Positions 15,637 through 24,693 of a stretch of DNA of 64,000 nucleotides are shown here, one piece after another; the first letter of the stretch is position 1; every line of letters begins with the position of its first letter. Made by a program: the position numbers and the translations under genes. Under the pieces are notes generated by a model. The model ran no database searches. It had not been told where the DNA came from and saw only the letters and a program-made list of their open reading frames with translations. The DNA lies in assembly GCA_016721565.1 (NCBI GenBank), contig JADKHW010000025.1, positions 1 to 64,000 on the forward strand, written 5' to 3'. The stretch comes from a bacterium. Its GTDB lineage: Bacteria > Electryoneota > RPQS01.

Positions 15637-17289
15637 ATGAGCCCAGCACGATTCCTTGCTTTTCCCCCGCTCTTGGCCTTGGTAGTTTCGGCCAGTATTA
15701 TTCAAAACGTTTGCGCACTCGAATTAGCTCTGCAGGACACTTGGTGCGGAGTGAACGGTGCAACGAGATTGGTTTGCGATCTGGAGAATCACTTGTTGTA
15801 TGTGACTTCTCCGATTGATAATGAGATTGTCGTTATAGATGGCAGCGGCGCAATCGTCAACACAATTGGCCTCGACGGTCCACCTGCCGCAATTGACCTG
15901 ACTGATGATGGGAACATCCTTGTTTCAGTTGATCGATCAGTGCGAAAGATCACGACTGACGGCACAGAACTTGTGTTGTTCGGATTTGTTGAAGATTATT
16001 TTGTAGATCCGCACGATGTTCTCTCTGCGCCAGATGGCCGGGTTTATGTCGCCGACGACGATGACATCATCAAGGTATTTGACAGTGCAGGTGCTCCGCT
16101 TTTCACTTTTGGGAGTTACGGCTACTTTAACGGCCGGTTTGACGAGCCTGTGACGATTGAGTATAATTTGGTGAGTGATGAGATTGTCGTCACGGACCAA
16201 AATAACCATCGCATTCAGACATTTGACATCGAAGGAGATTTGCAACAGCATTGGGGGGCAGAAGGGAACGGACTCTATGCGGAAGGGACGTTCTTCCGTG
16301 CATTTGGAATGGACGTCGATGGGTTGGGTCAAGTTTGGACGCTTGACGTGCTCAACGATCTCGTGCAGGTCTTTGATACGGCGGGAGCGTTTATGTACTC
16401 GGCAAGTTTGAATACGCCTGATATTCGCGGGGGAGTTGATATTGCAATTGACGGCAATCTTTTGTACGTAAGCTCGCCGTCAACGAACTGCGTTTATGTA
16501 TATGGCATCTCGACCGGCACAGCACCGACGAATGAACCGTACGAACTTACGATTCTGTGGACGGAAGCCGGAACACAGTTGAATTGGAAGCCGCAGCCGG
16601 GAGCTATTGGTTATGTTGTGCAGCGCTCGGCAGATTTGGACTTTGCGGAAGCCGCGATAGAACAGATCGGCGTTGTAACGGATACCACATTCACAGATAA
16701 TTTTGATTCAAATCCGCACACACTTTGTTACTATCGCGTGATTGCGGAAACTAATGTCAATCTTCCGGGTCTTGCAGAGGTACGCCTCGGAGACGGGCAC
16801 TATCGCGATCCACTCGATACTGAGCATGATTCTCCGCATCATGTCACGGACGGGGTGAATTGCAATAGCTGCCATCTCAGGCCGTTTGTTTATCCGAGCC
16901 CACGGCCAGAGTGGTGGTTCGGCGATCATTTATGCAAGAGCTGTCACGTTGAAACGGGATTTGCAAAGGCTGTACAAACGCATTTAGGCGCAGATACTGT
17001 AAGGTGCGGAATTTGTCACAGTCCACATTACCATCAACCGCAGTTTGAGCGCTATTTCATTCGTAACGAGAACCCAGTCGGTGAAAGCGGCGGCATGTTT
17101 TTCAATAATGCTACAGACTTTGTGCACGGCGCGCCGGAGTACGACGGCATCTGCGAAATCTGCCATACGCAGACGGATTACTATCGTAGCAACGGCAAGG
17201 GTGCGGAACACAACCCGGGCAGCAATTGCATAACCTGCCACACACATGAAAACGGATTTATGCCAATAGCGGATCAGCGGAACGAATAG
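15637..17289 (+). CDS. Secreted NHL-propeller protein with C-terminal pentaheme cytochrome domain
   Basis: 550 residues. Signal peptide (about 1-30), NHL-like repeats (about 35-290, for example PHDVLSAPDGRVYVADD and IEYNLVSDEIVVTDQNNHRIQTF, key: DGRVYVAD and VTDQNNHRI), an Fn3-like segment (about 300-380), then about 160 residues with five heme motifs: CNSCH, CKSCH, CGICH, CEICH and CITCH. Many further His are available as distal ligands. It carries no sorting domain. GGAGAG precedes ATG 15637. The layout suggests a periplasmic or outer-surface electron carrier with a protein- or sugar-binding propeller. An exact CRP/FNR-type site upstream supports a respiratory link. Confidence 0.85.
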   Translation: MSPARFLAFPPLLALVVSASIIQNVCALELALQDTWCGVNGATRLVCDLENHLLYVTSPIDNEIVVIDGSGAIVNTIGLDGPPAAIDLTDDGNILVSVDRSVRKITTDGTELVLFGFVEDYFVDPHDVLSAPDGRVYVADDDDIIKVFDSAGAPLFTFGSYGYFNGRFDEPVTIEYNLVSDEIVVTDQNNHRIQTFDIEGDLQQHWGAEGNGLYAEGTFFRAFGMDVDGLGQVWTLDVLNDLVQVFDTAGAFMYSASLNTPDIRGGVDIAIDGNLLYVSSPSTNCVYVYGISTGTAPTNEPYELTILWTEAGTQLNWKPQPGAIGYVVQRSADLDFAEAAIEQIGVVTDTTFTDNFDSNPHTLCYYRVIAETNVNLPGLAEVRLGDGHYRDPLDTEHDSPHHVTDGVNCNSCHLRPFVYPSPRPEWWFGDHLCKSCHVETGFAKAVQTHLGADTVRCGICHSPHYHQPQFERYFIRNENPVGESGGMFFNNATDFVHGAPEYDGICEICHTQTDYYRSNGKGAEHNPGSNCITCHTHENGFMPIADQRNE

Positions 17290-17325
17290 CCAACGGTAAC
17301 GACCTCAGATTTGATTATGAGAAAA

Positions 17326-17359
17326 CAAAACGGCCACGACAATTGTCGTGGCCGTTTTA
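17326..17359. terminator. Bidirectional intrinsic terminator
   Basis: AAAACGGCCACGAC-AATT-GTCGTGGCCGTTTT, perfect over 14 pairs with T runs on both strands. It lies between the convergent genes ending at 17289 and 17382. Confidence 0.9.
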
Positions 17360-17381
17360 GTGTCGCGTTTGTGAAATAAGG

Positions 17382-18658
17382 TTAGGGCATTTGTTCGGAT
17401 GCTATTACGATGTAGCTACGCTCAGCGGATTGCGCGGGGTCGATTGGCACGGTGGCAAAGGTATCCATTGTCGCGGCAACCAGATTTGTGAACGTTCCCT
17501 CGGAGGATACATCTTCATAAATCAAGAAATACGGGCTACCTTGCGAGCTCCATGAAAGTGTCACGTTGTTACCATTAGGAAGAATGGTGAGGTCGTTAAT
17601 TGCCGGAGGAGGAGGCGCTCCCGCTTCACTCCATTGCGCAATATGTGAAGTGCTCGTGCCGCCTGCAGAGGAAAATATGCCGCCTGCAATACAGCCATTC
17701 TGATACGGTGTAACAACAAAGACTGCGGCGAGCGACGGGTGAAACACACCACCGTTCATGTTAGACCAGGAAGTACCGTCCCATTTTGCAACGCTGCTTG
17801 CGGGACTACCTCCGGCTGAAGTGAAGATACCGCCTGCATAAAGATTCGTTCCGTTTGCACAGAGCGAGAGCGTGTAACCATAGGTTCCGCCACCTGGTCC
17901 GACTCCTAATGTTGACCACGTGCTACCGTTCCACACTAAGCCGGGACCTGCTACAAGATTTGAGCCATAAGGCGTGAGAGCATAAAGTATTTGCGCAACT
18001 CCACCACCTAATGTAGACCATGTAGTGCCATTCCATTTGGCAATGTGGTTGGCTGGGTTTCCTCCTGCGGATGTAAAGAATCCTGCGGCAATCAACTCGT
18101 TTTGGTAAACAGTAAGTGCCAGGACTTGGCCTTGCGTTCCGCCGGCACCTGCACCCAATGCTGACCAAGCATGGCCATCCCACTGAGCGATGTAGTTTGC
18201 AGGACCGTTCGCATCGGTGAAGTATCCACCTGCGATAAGATTGCCGTTATAAACCGTCAGGGCCGACACAGTGCTGTTTGTTCCGCCTTCGAGATCGAGC
18301 CACTCGATGCCGTCCCACTTCGCGATGAACATGACTTCAATTCCACCCGCATTGACGAATTGTCCGGCAGCGATTAGTTCACCGTTGTAAACCGTGAGTG
18401 CGTTAACTTGACCATCAACACCGCCGCCTATATCGACCCAATTAACGCCATCAAAACGCTTCAGAAAGCCGGGCGCTTCTCCTCCGGCAATTATCTCGCC
18501 GTTGTATTCACAGACGGCATGAGTCCAGAACGGAAGTCCGTTGCCAATAGTTGACCAGTCTTGAGCAACGGCCTTGTTAGTAAAAGTACGAGGCAGAGCA
18601 GAGGCAGCAGAAGCAAGATATCTCGGAGTCGTTGTACATGTAGCAGTGGGTTTTTCAT
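17382..18658 (-). CDS. Secreted Kelch-like/galactose-oxidase-type repeat protein, N-terminal frameshift
   Basis: About 425 residues after repair. The body is made of repeats of the form ALTVYNGELIAAGQF...VAKWDGTSWS, a beta-propeller pattern, followed by an Fn3-like C-terminus without sorting domain. The frame of the body runs upstream into an unlikely start at TTG 18701. In another frame ATG 18658 opens a perfect signal peptide (DILLLLPLLCLVLLLT), which joins the body (KAVAQDWSTIGNG) if one base is shifted near 18575. The TTGACA at 18696-18701, with TAATTC 16 bases on, looks like the promoter, so TTG 18701 is probably its -35 box rather than a start codon. Confidence 0.65.
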
Positions 18659-18758
18659 GTGGAGGCTGACGTTGAATTATGAATCTAATTTGAATTGTCA
18701 AGCCAAGTTAGGCGGGTTTGTACTGAATGTCAATGCAACTGGTGCGGTAAATTCAATC

Positions 18759-18788
18759 TGATATTTATTGTCATATTTCCTTTTGCAA
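18759..18788 (-). promoter_or_regulatory. Conserved upstream element, copy 2
   Basis: Minus strand TTGCAAA, 4 bases, AAATATGACAA-T-AAATATCA; 24 of 30 positions match the element at 2812-2841. It is about 100 bases from the start codon here but only 23 bases in copy 1, so its role is open. Confidence 0.35.
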
Positions 18789-18803
18789 CGAATTGTTTGT
18801 CAT

Positions 18804-18833
18804 AATAAAGAAAGCCCACACCGCCGGGGCTTT
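18804..18833 (-). terminator. Intrinsic terminator of the FG-GAP gene
   Basis: Minus strand AAAGCCCCGGCGGTGTGGGCTTT followed by CTTTATT, 22 bases past the stop at 18855. Confidence 0.7.
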
Positions 18834-18854
18834 GAGTCATAGTAACTCTACAGA

Positions 18855-20624
18855 CTATTTCATCAGCACGAGTTTTTGCGTGGCGGTCAATGCGCCAGCT
18901 TCAATCTTGCCAAAGTACAGCCCGGAGGCCAATGCGGAAGCATTCCACTCGAACTTATGCGATCCGACTTGCATCATGCCGAGGTTGATGAATGCAACTT
19001 CTTCTCCAATAACATTGAACACGCGGAAGCGCACGTTGCTTGCTTGGGCAAGATCAAACGAAATGCTCGTGCTCGGGTTGAAGGGGTTTGGGTAGGCGGG
19101 GTGAAGGGCGAATTCGGAAACGGATGCAGGCGGAGTCGGGTCTGCCGCAGTAGTTCCCAATTCCACAATTATCTTGTGATAGACATTGCTTGGGACAACA
19201 TTGTCCAATTCCGGATTGCTGATCGGCGTCAGAACGTCCCCGTTTTCAAAGTAGATGTACAGGTCGTAAGCTTGATCAGGCGGCAACGTGAAGTAGTTGT
19301 TCATGCCGCTCGTTGCGACAGCAGCTTGCGACAAGACGCCAGCACGCAAAACGGTTTCTTGTCCGTGAGGATAGACTTCGACTCTGCGGTGCCAACCTTC
19401 TTCTTCCCCATTAGTCCCAATAACTTGCACTTCAAGTCTGCCGAGACCATCTGTCATGTTTTTGTACAACAGCGGGGGAGTGTTATCCTGAAGAATTATC
19501 AAATCAAGATCGCCGTCTGAATCGAAATCAGAGAAACGCGGAAATCCATCGAGCATTGAGTTGAGTCCCCAACTTGGACCCGTGTTAGTAAACCACACCT
19601 GCAGTCCGACAACACTGTCGCAACGCAAGAACTGATTTTCACCCAAATTGTAACCGGTTCCGCCGGGCGAACAGGCCATGATGTCAAAATCACCGTCCAT
19701 ATCCACATCACCGGCAGCATAGCGCACGCCGTACGGATAACCCATATCCTCAAAATCAGCGTTGGCTCCGTGAACGTTGGCTTGAATAAAGAAGACACCG
19801 CTTTGGTTTAACCAGACGTCATGGCGACCTTCGCCTGCTGTGACTAGGTCAGGATACTTGTCATTATTCATATCGACAAAAATGCCGCCGCAATTAGCCG
19901 CACTGCCGATTAAGCCGGTTGCTTCGGAGACATCTTCAAAATGTCCGTCGCCGTTGTTGCGGTACATGTAATCGCGGCCATGCAGGCGCGTCATGTACAT
20001 ATCCATGTCGCCGTCAAGATCATAGTCGGCAATGGAAAACGTGGCGTTGTCGTGAGTGTTTGGAAGCGTTGACCCGGCTGTCACGTCAACAAAAGCTTCG
20101 CCGTTGACGTTGCGGTAGAGTTTCCAATAGTTCTCGAATTCAATCAGCATATCCACATAGCCATCTGCGTCGAAATCCATCCAAGTGAAGTCGCGTGTTC
20201 GATTATCCACTTCGATCCCAAGCTCGGCGGCGCGATCAACAAAGTGGCCGTTCTCGTTCACCATCAGCATCAAATCTGTGCTAAACCCTACCATGAAGAT
20301 ATCAAGATCTCCATCCCGATCAAAGTCGGCGGGCTGGGCATTTTGGATGTCTGATGTCGTTGGAAGGCCAACATTGGGGCGCGCCTGGAACTCGCCGCCA
20401 TTGTTGATGTACAGGGTTACGGCACCGCCAAACCGGCTGGAACGGAGCAAGTCCAGATCATCATCCCCATCATAATCGAACCAACAGGGGACGCCTGCCT
20501 CCCCTTGTCCTGTCAGGCCGACCTGAGCGGCAACCTCGACAAACGGGTTCTGTGCGAAGCTTGGCACGGAAAGTATGACCAAGTTGAGAAGCGCAAACGT
20601 TGAGAAAACAAGAGTTCTACGCAT
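18855..20624 (-). CDS. Secreted FG-GAP/VCBS repeat protein with type IX sorting domain
   Basis: 589 residues. Signal peptide (about 1-25, ALLNLVILSVPSFA), then a propeller of about six FG-GAP repeats (DYDGDDDLDLL, DFDRDGDLDIF, DFDADGYVDML, DYDLDGDMDMY, DVDMDGDFDIM, DFDSDGDLDLI), an ASPIC/UnbV-like region with long strands, and the sorting domain (AYPNPFNPSTSISFDL to TQKLVLMK). The frame begins earlier, at 20681, but ATG 20624 has GAGG seven bases upstream and starts the signal peptide. A CRP/FNR-type palindrome lies about 120 bases upstream. Probably cell-surface; substrate unknown. Confidence 0.85.
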   Translation of the reverse strand: MRRTLVFSTFALLNLVILSVPSFAQNPFVEVAAQVGLTGQGEAGVPCWFDYDGDDDLDLLRSSRFGGAVTLYINNGGEFQARPNVGLPTTSDIQNAQPADFDRDGDLDIFMVGFSTDLMLMVNENGHFVDRAAELGIEVDNRTRDFTWMDFDADGYVDMLIEFENYWKLYRNVNGEAFVDVTAGSTLPNTHDNATFSIADYDLDGDMDMYMTRLHGRDYMYRNNGDGHFEDVSEATGLIGSAANCGGIFVDMNNDKYPDLVTAGEGRHDVWLNQSGVFFIQANVHGANADFEDMGYPYGVRYAAGDVDMDGDFDIMACSPGGTGYNLGENQFLRCDSVVGLQVWFTNTGPSWGLNSMLDGFPRFSDFDSDGDLDLIILQDNTPPLLYKNMTDGLGRLEVQVIGTNGEEEGWHRRVEVYPHGQETVLRAGVLSQAAVATSGMNNYFTLPPDQAYDLYIYFENGDVLTPISNPELDNVVPSNVYHKIIVELGTTAADPTPPASVSEFALHPAYPNPFNPSTSISFDLAQASNVRFRVFNVIGEEVAFINLGMMQVGSHKFEWNASALASGLYFGKIEAGALTATQKLVLMK

Positions 20625-20740
20625 TGGGATTTCCTCTCTGTTAGCTGTGGATGTTTTGCCCACCAAGATCCAATCTATCACTTATAACTTAGTGTTGGAT
20701 TTGAGAAGATGCAAGAGATAAGCCACAGTCCCGTAAGAAA

Positions 20741-20756
20741 TGTGACAAGACTCACG
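20741..20756. promoter_or_regulatory. CRP/FNR-family-type binding palindrome
   Basis: TGTGA-CAAGAC-TCACG, nine of ten consensus positions. It overlaps the last codons of htpX and lies 117 bases upstream of the FG-GAP start at 20624. Confidence 0.45.
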
Positions 20757-21711
20757 CAGTGGACTCATCCGGCCCAATATCCCCCTGCATGCTAGCCATG
20801 GCACGGAGGCGGGTGATACGGTCCTGGGTGGGGGGATGGGTGGAGAAGATGAGGCTCTTTTGCATCTCGTCGTTGCGGAGGGGATTGACGATGAAGAGAT
20901 GGACCGTGGCACGATTGATCCACGGGAGAGGATTTACTTGCATGGATTGCTCGATCTTAGCGAGTGCGCTTGCAAGCCCGATGGGATTGCGTGTCAGGCG
21001 AGCGGAGGTTGCATCGGCGAGGTACTCGCGTTTTCTTGATATCGATGCCTGCATAACGAGCGCGGCAATCGGAGCAAGAATCGAGAGTACAATTCCGATG
21101 ACAAGAATGATTCCTTTTGAACTGTCTTTGCTGGAAGCGCGGCCGGTTCTGCCGCTACCGTACCAGAGTGTTCTGCGGTAGCCGTCGGCAATTAGTGCAA
21201 TGGCTCCGACCATCGTGGAAACCAAGAGCATGTAACGAATATCAAGATTTGCAACGTGGCCCATCTCGTGTGCGATCACACCTTGCAGTTCGTCACGGTC
21301 GAGTTTTTCAATCAAACCTCGCGTCACAGCGACAGCTGCATTGTCGGGACTCCAGCCTGTCGCAAACGCGTTGAGTGCAAACGAATCGATTACGTACACG
21401 CGCGGCATCGGAAGTCCGGCGGCAATGCGCATTTCGTCGACGACGTTGAACAGAACTTGATCGCTCTCCCATGTGGCTTCACGGGCACCTGTGAATCCGA
21501 GGATGATATCATCCCCGAGGAAATAGGTGATGAGCATCACGGCAACGGCGACGATGAATCCGACGGGCAAACCGAAGTCACCATAGTCGTATGTACGGCC
21601 AATGACCCAACAGAGCGCCATAAGCAAAAGCGGAAGCCCGATGAAGAGAATCACCGACTTCCGCTTGTTGGAGCGTATCTCTGCGGCAAAATCGCGGCGG
21701 TAATCACTCAC
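20752..21711 (-). CDS. htpX: HtpX-like M48 membrane metalloprotease
   Basis: 319 residues. Two N-terminal helices (about 20-65), the zinc site HEMGH (about residue 150) with the third ligand in KREYLADATSARL, and two more helices near 165-225. It degrades damaged membrane proteins. The start overlaps the end of lemA by four bases, and LemA-HtpX is a conserved pair in many bacteria. No defect is visible. Confidence 0.9.
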   Translation of the reverse strand: MSDYRRDFAAEIRSNKRKSVILFIGLPLLLMALCWVIGRTYDYGDFGLPVGFIVAVAVMLITYFLGDDIILGFTGAREATWESDQVLFNVVDEMRIAAGLPMPRVYVIDSFALNAFATGWSPDNAAVAVTRGLIEKLDRDELQGVIAHEMGHVANLDIRYMLLVSTMVGAIALIADGYRRTLWYGSGRTGRASSKDSSKGIILVIGIVLSILAPIAALVMQASISRKREYLADATSARLTRNPIGLASALAKIEQSMQVNPLPWINRATVHLFIVNPLRNDEMQKSLIFSTHPPTQDRITRLRAMASMQGDIGPDESTA

Positions 21712-22259
21712 CGCAAGTCAACCTTCACATTCTGCTTTTCTTCTTCAGGAACTTGGTAGTACTCTTCCTTTTTGAAACCGAGACCTGAGGCAAACAAATT
21801 TGCCGGAAAGAGTTCCTGCTTGGTGTTATAGGTCATCACGGTGTCGTTGTAATATTGCCGTGCAAAGGCGATCTTGTTTTCAGTCGAGGTCAGCTCTTCT
21901 TGCAGTTTCATCACGTTCTGATTGGCTTTCAGATCGGGGTAGTTTTCAAACACTGCAAAGAGTTGACGCAGTGCGCCGGTAACCTGATTTTCGGCGGAGG
22001 AGACTGCGGCTGGGCCTTGAGCGGACACGGCGGTGTTGCGTGCTTTGATGACCTTTTCGAGCGTCTCCTGCTCGTAGGACATGTAGTCCTTAACGACTTC
22101 GACCAAATTGGGGATGAGGTCGTGACGGCGCTTCAACTGAACGTCAATCTGCGACCAAGCCCCTTTGACTTGGTTGCGAAGAGTAACGAGGCCGTTGTAC
22201 ATGCTCATAACCCAGAGCACGATAACGACCACGATGCCCAAGAAAATAAAGAATCCCAT
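21708..22259 (-). CDS. lemA: LemA-family protein
   Basis: 183 residues, the usual length. An N-terminal helix (GFFIFLGIVVVIVLWVMS) is followed by the conserved block YNGLVTLRNQVKGAWSQIDV and LKRRHDLIPNLVEVVKDYM, then a coiled helical domain ending in FKKEEYYQVPEEEK. It is the first gene of the lemA-htpX operon. Its molecular role is not settled; a membrane-stress role with HtpX is the usual inference. Confidence 0.9.
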   Translation of the reverse strand: MGFFIFLGIVVVIVLWVMSMYNGLVTLRNQVKGAWSQIDVQLKRRHDLIPNLVEVVKDYMSYEQETLEKVIKARNTAVSAQGPAAVSSAENQVTGALRQLFAVFENYPDLKANQNVMKLQEELTSTENKIAFARQYYNDTVMTYNTKQELFPANLFASGLGFKKEEYYQVPEEEKQNVKVDLR

Positions 22260-22422
22260 GCGGTTCTCCCTTGATTTGCAGCTTGGAAAGTTGGAATTTA
22301 CGGGTCGTGGGGGTCAGATGCAAATAGACATGCAAGTTGAATTAGTAAGTTGAACTAAATTAGAGTCTTAATTTGCATTGACTTGGCATCTGAAGTGAAT
22401 TTTGCTTTGTCTGTAATGGCCC

Positions 22423-22451
22423 TTGACAATGTCGGGTTCAGTGCCTAACTT
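22423..22451 (+). promoter_or_regulatory. Promoter of the Cys-rich protein gene
   Basis: TTGACA, 17 bases, TAACTT. It predicts transcription from about 22458 and a leader of about 60 bases before the ribosome site. Confidence 0.65.
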
Positions 22452-22503
22452 GGATACTGGACGGTGCGCTAACAAGGACGGCGCCACGGAACAACTATCT
22501 TCA

Positions 22504-22567
22504 GGAGGTTCGCCATCATAAAAGCACCTTCCACTTTAACCGCAATAGCAATGCTTGCGGTTTTTTT
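22504..22567 (+). promoter_or_regulatory. Structured leader: possible ribosome-site hairpin and terminator/attenuator
   Basis: GGAGGT (22504-22509) can pair with ACCTTC (22526-22531), hiding the ribosome site. Next to it AACCGCAA (22538-22545) pairs perfectly with TTGCGGTT (22555-22562), followed by a run of seven T (22561-22567): a textbook intrinsic terminator inside the signal-peptide codons. Together they could regulate the gene by attenuation or produce a short RNA of about 110 bases. Confidence 0.5.
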
Positions 22568-23030
22568 GTGTCAGGGATTCAGCTACTCTTTTGGGGCTTG
22601 TACGGAGTGCATATATTTTCAGGATAAGACGTGCGCCAACGAGGATTGTGGTGCCACGCATAATGGAAATTGTTCGAGAACTGTATTCTCGCCTGTATGC
22701 ACGGGGAACTACACAATTACGACTCTGACGACATGTCCTGATGAAGGCGATTGTGACGCTTGTCAATCGTGTGCTAAACTATTTCAATTGGATGGCGCGA
22801 ATGAATACAATGTAACCAACGGAAATTGCCACACGACAGGATGCACAGGTGGAGATTGTTTTTATAATTGCAGCAATCCATTGCCGAACGTTTTTTTGGA
22901 TGCGACGAAGACATACGTGATGTACGTTTGCAAGGTGCCATGTCCGGGAGGACCGACCTGCGAAGACTGCGGCGAAGATTGTAAAGCATACGCGTGTCTT
23001 TCAATTGCGACAACAGGTTGCATGCCGTGA
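22518..23030 (+). CDS. Secreted Cys-rich protein with non-canonical start
   Basis: 170 codons from ATA 22518. The only upstream ribosome site (AGGAGG, 22503-22508) is nine bases before ATA 22518; reading from there gives a good signal peptide (KAPSTLTAIAMLAVFLCQGFS). The first in-frame ATG (22551) has no ribosome site and falls in the loop of the terminator hairpin. The mature part has about 21 Cys in 140 residues, many as CxxC or CxxxC (ACTEC, CDACQSC, CEDCGEDC), with no family recognised. It may be a disulfide-rich extracellular protein. The start could also be a sequencing change from ATG. The next gene overlaps its stop (GTGA). Confidence 0.6.
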   Translation: MKAPSTLTAIAMLAVFLCQGFSYSFGACTECIYFQDKTCANEDCGATHNGNCSRTVFSPVCTGNYTITTLTTCPDEGDCDACQSCAKLFQLDGANEYNVTNGNCHTTGCTGGDCFYNCSNPLPNVFLDATKTYVMYVCKVPCPGGPTCEDCGEDCKAYACLSIATTGCMP

Positions 23031-24627
23031 GCGCACGCATTCAAATTCTAATCACAATTCTGATTGCGATTAGTCACACTTCGATCGTGCGGGGAATTGT
23101 TCGGGAAGTTCCTTCAGAATACTCAACAATTCAATCAGCGCTTGAGTCGTCTATTGGGGGGGATTCGGTACGCGTCGCACCGGGTGTGTATCACGAGTTT
23201 CTGACTTGTGAGACGAATGCATTGACGTTGATTGGATGGCATTCGGCGGATACCTTGGTCGACTTTAGAACGATATTGGACCCAATTCCGGCTAGTCTGG
23301 ATACTCCGTCAACGGCAGTCTTTTCTGGGGACACAGTTGTAGTGAAGAACTTTGTTTTCTACAACCAGCCGGGAATACGGCAACCTGTCTGGGCAACGCG
23401 AGTCGGGGGGATTCGACATGAAGGCAACTTTCTGAGAATTGTGAACTGCCAATTTGATTCTGTTTCGAAGGCTGTGGATGCAAGCCGAGAAATTAGTGCG
23501 ATCAATTGTGATTTCAATGGTTGTTTGTGGCAATGCCTGTATGCATCATCCACAGGAGTTATTGAATCAGAAGAATGTAATTTTGATGGCTCAGGCCCGT
23601 GGCTGGTGTACGGGTCATCCGGTTCAACTTTTCAAAACTGCACATTTCGCCGCAGTGAAACGGGCGGAACTCATTTACTTCAGTTATACGGGCAAGATAT
23701 ACTGGTAAGTGGCTGCAGATTTGGGCCAAGTGGTCGGGGATTCTCGCTCTTGGTGGTCTCTCCTCAGGGGAATTGTAAAATTACCGATTGCATCTTTGAA
23801 GATATTTCAGGAACTCCCAACCTGATTGAAGCATATTTAAACTGCCCCGTGGATGCAGACACTCCTATCGTGATATCAAACAATGTTTTTCGCCACTATT
23901 GGGGAGAACAGAGCGGCGGCACAACAGCAATCGGACTTTCCTGTCAGACGCAAAACGCAGGCTATTTTGGCGTCGTTGAGGGCAATCTTTTTGAAAATGG
24001 AAATTCCATTGCTTCAAACATCCCGGGTGTCGCCATAGCAGGATCAGCAGATTTGACAGGAAACATCTTTGAAAACCTTCTGCCGACAACTAATCCTGAT
24101 GTTTTCGCGCTTAATACTCCTCAAGACACCATCCGCGCACGCAGCAATCAATTTCTCGAGCCGGGGATTGCCGCGGCAGCTGAGAACGCATTTTTTGACG
24201 CTCGCGAGAATTGGTGGGGTGACAGCACGGGGCCGTATCATCCGAATTTGAATCCGGAGGGACTTGGGACTGAAGTGGGAAACGGTGTGATTTTTGAACC
24301 GTGGTTATTGCAGGATCCTGATAGCGTGGATACGAACAGTGTTGCGGGAGCGCACATCGGGCTGATTCCTGAGTATACCCTGTCCGCCTATCCCTAATCC
24401 ATTCAACGCGACGACGTTATTGAGCATACAAGTTTCGAAGCCGGGGAATACGAAGTGCTATTGTTCGACGTGACGGGGCGGGAGGCGCGAGACTGTTCAA
24501 GGGAAACATTGTCACAGCACATGAGCTTCAGATCGCAACTGAGAGTTTTGCGACGGGAGTCTATTTTGCCCAGTTGCATAACGGTAGTGGCGGACTTGCA
24601 GTCACGAAACTGCTAATGCTAAAGTAA
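23027..24627 (+). CDS. Secreted right-handed beta-helix protein, sorting domain broken by frameshifts
   Basis: The intact frame covers about 455 residues from GTG 23027, which overlaps the previous stop (GTGA). It has a signal peptide (ILITILIAISHTSIVRG), then VPSEYSTIQSALES...GDSVRVAPGVYHE, the start of the NosD/pectate-lyase-like beta-helix, with parallel rungs to about residue 420 (ENWWGDSTGPYHPNLNPEG is a typical end cap). The frame stops at SAYP. One extra base at 24395, a short G run near 24446 and one lost base near 24489 restore a type IX sorting domain (YPNPFNATTLLSIQVSKPG, VLLFDVTGRE, FATGVYFAQLHNG, TKLLMLK). Likely binds or cleaves polysaccharide. Confidence 0.75.
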
Positions 24628-24649
24628 GCAGATGGGTCCAACAATAACA

Positions 24650-24682
24650 AAAGCCCCGCGAGAAATTCGCGGGGCTTTTTTG
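24650..24682. terminator. Bidirectional intrinsic terminator
   Basis: AAGCCCCGCGA-GAAA-TTCGCGGGGCTT with T runs on both strands, between convergent genes. Confidence 0.9.
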
Positions 24683-24693
24683 TTTTCAAATTT

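Noticed and set aside
18696..18701. TTG start codon for the repeat protein ending at 17382
   Set aside because: It gives an N-terminus without a signal peptide, and TTGACA here fits a -35 box; the signal peptide from 18658 in another frame is far more convincing.
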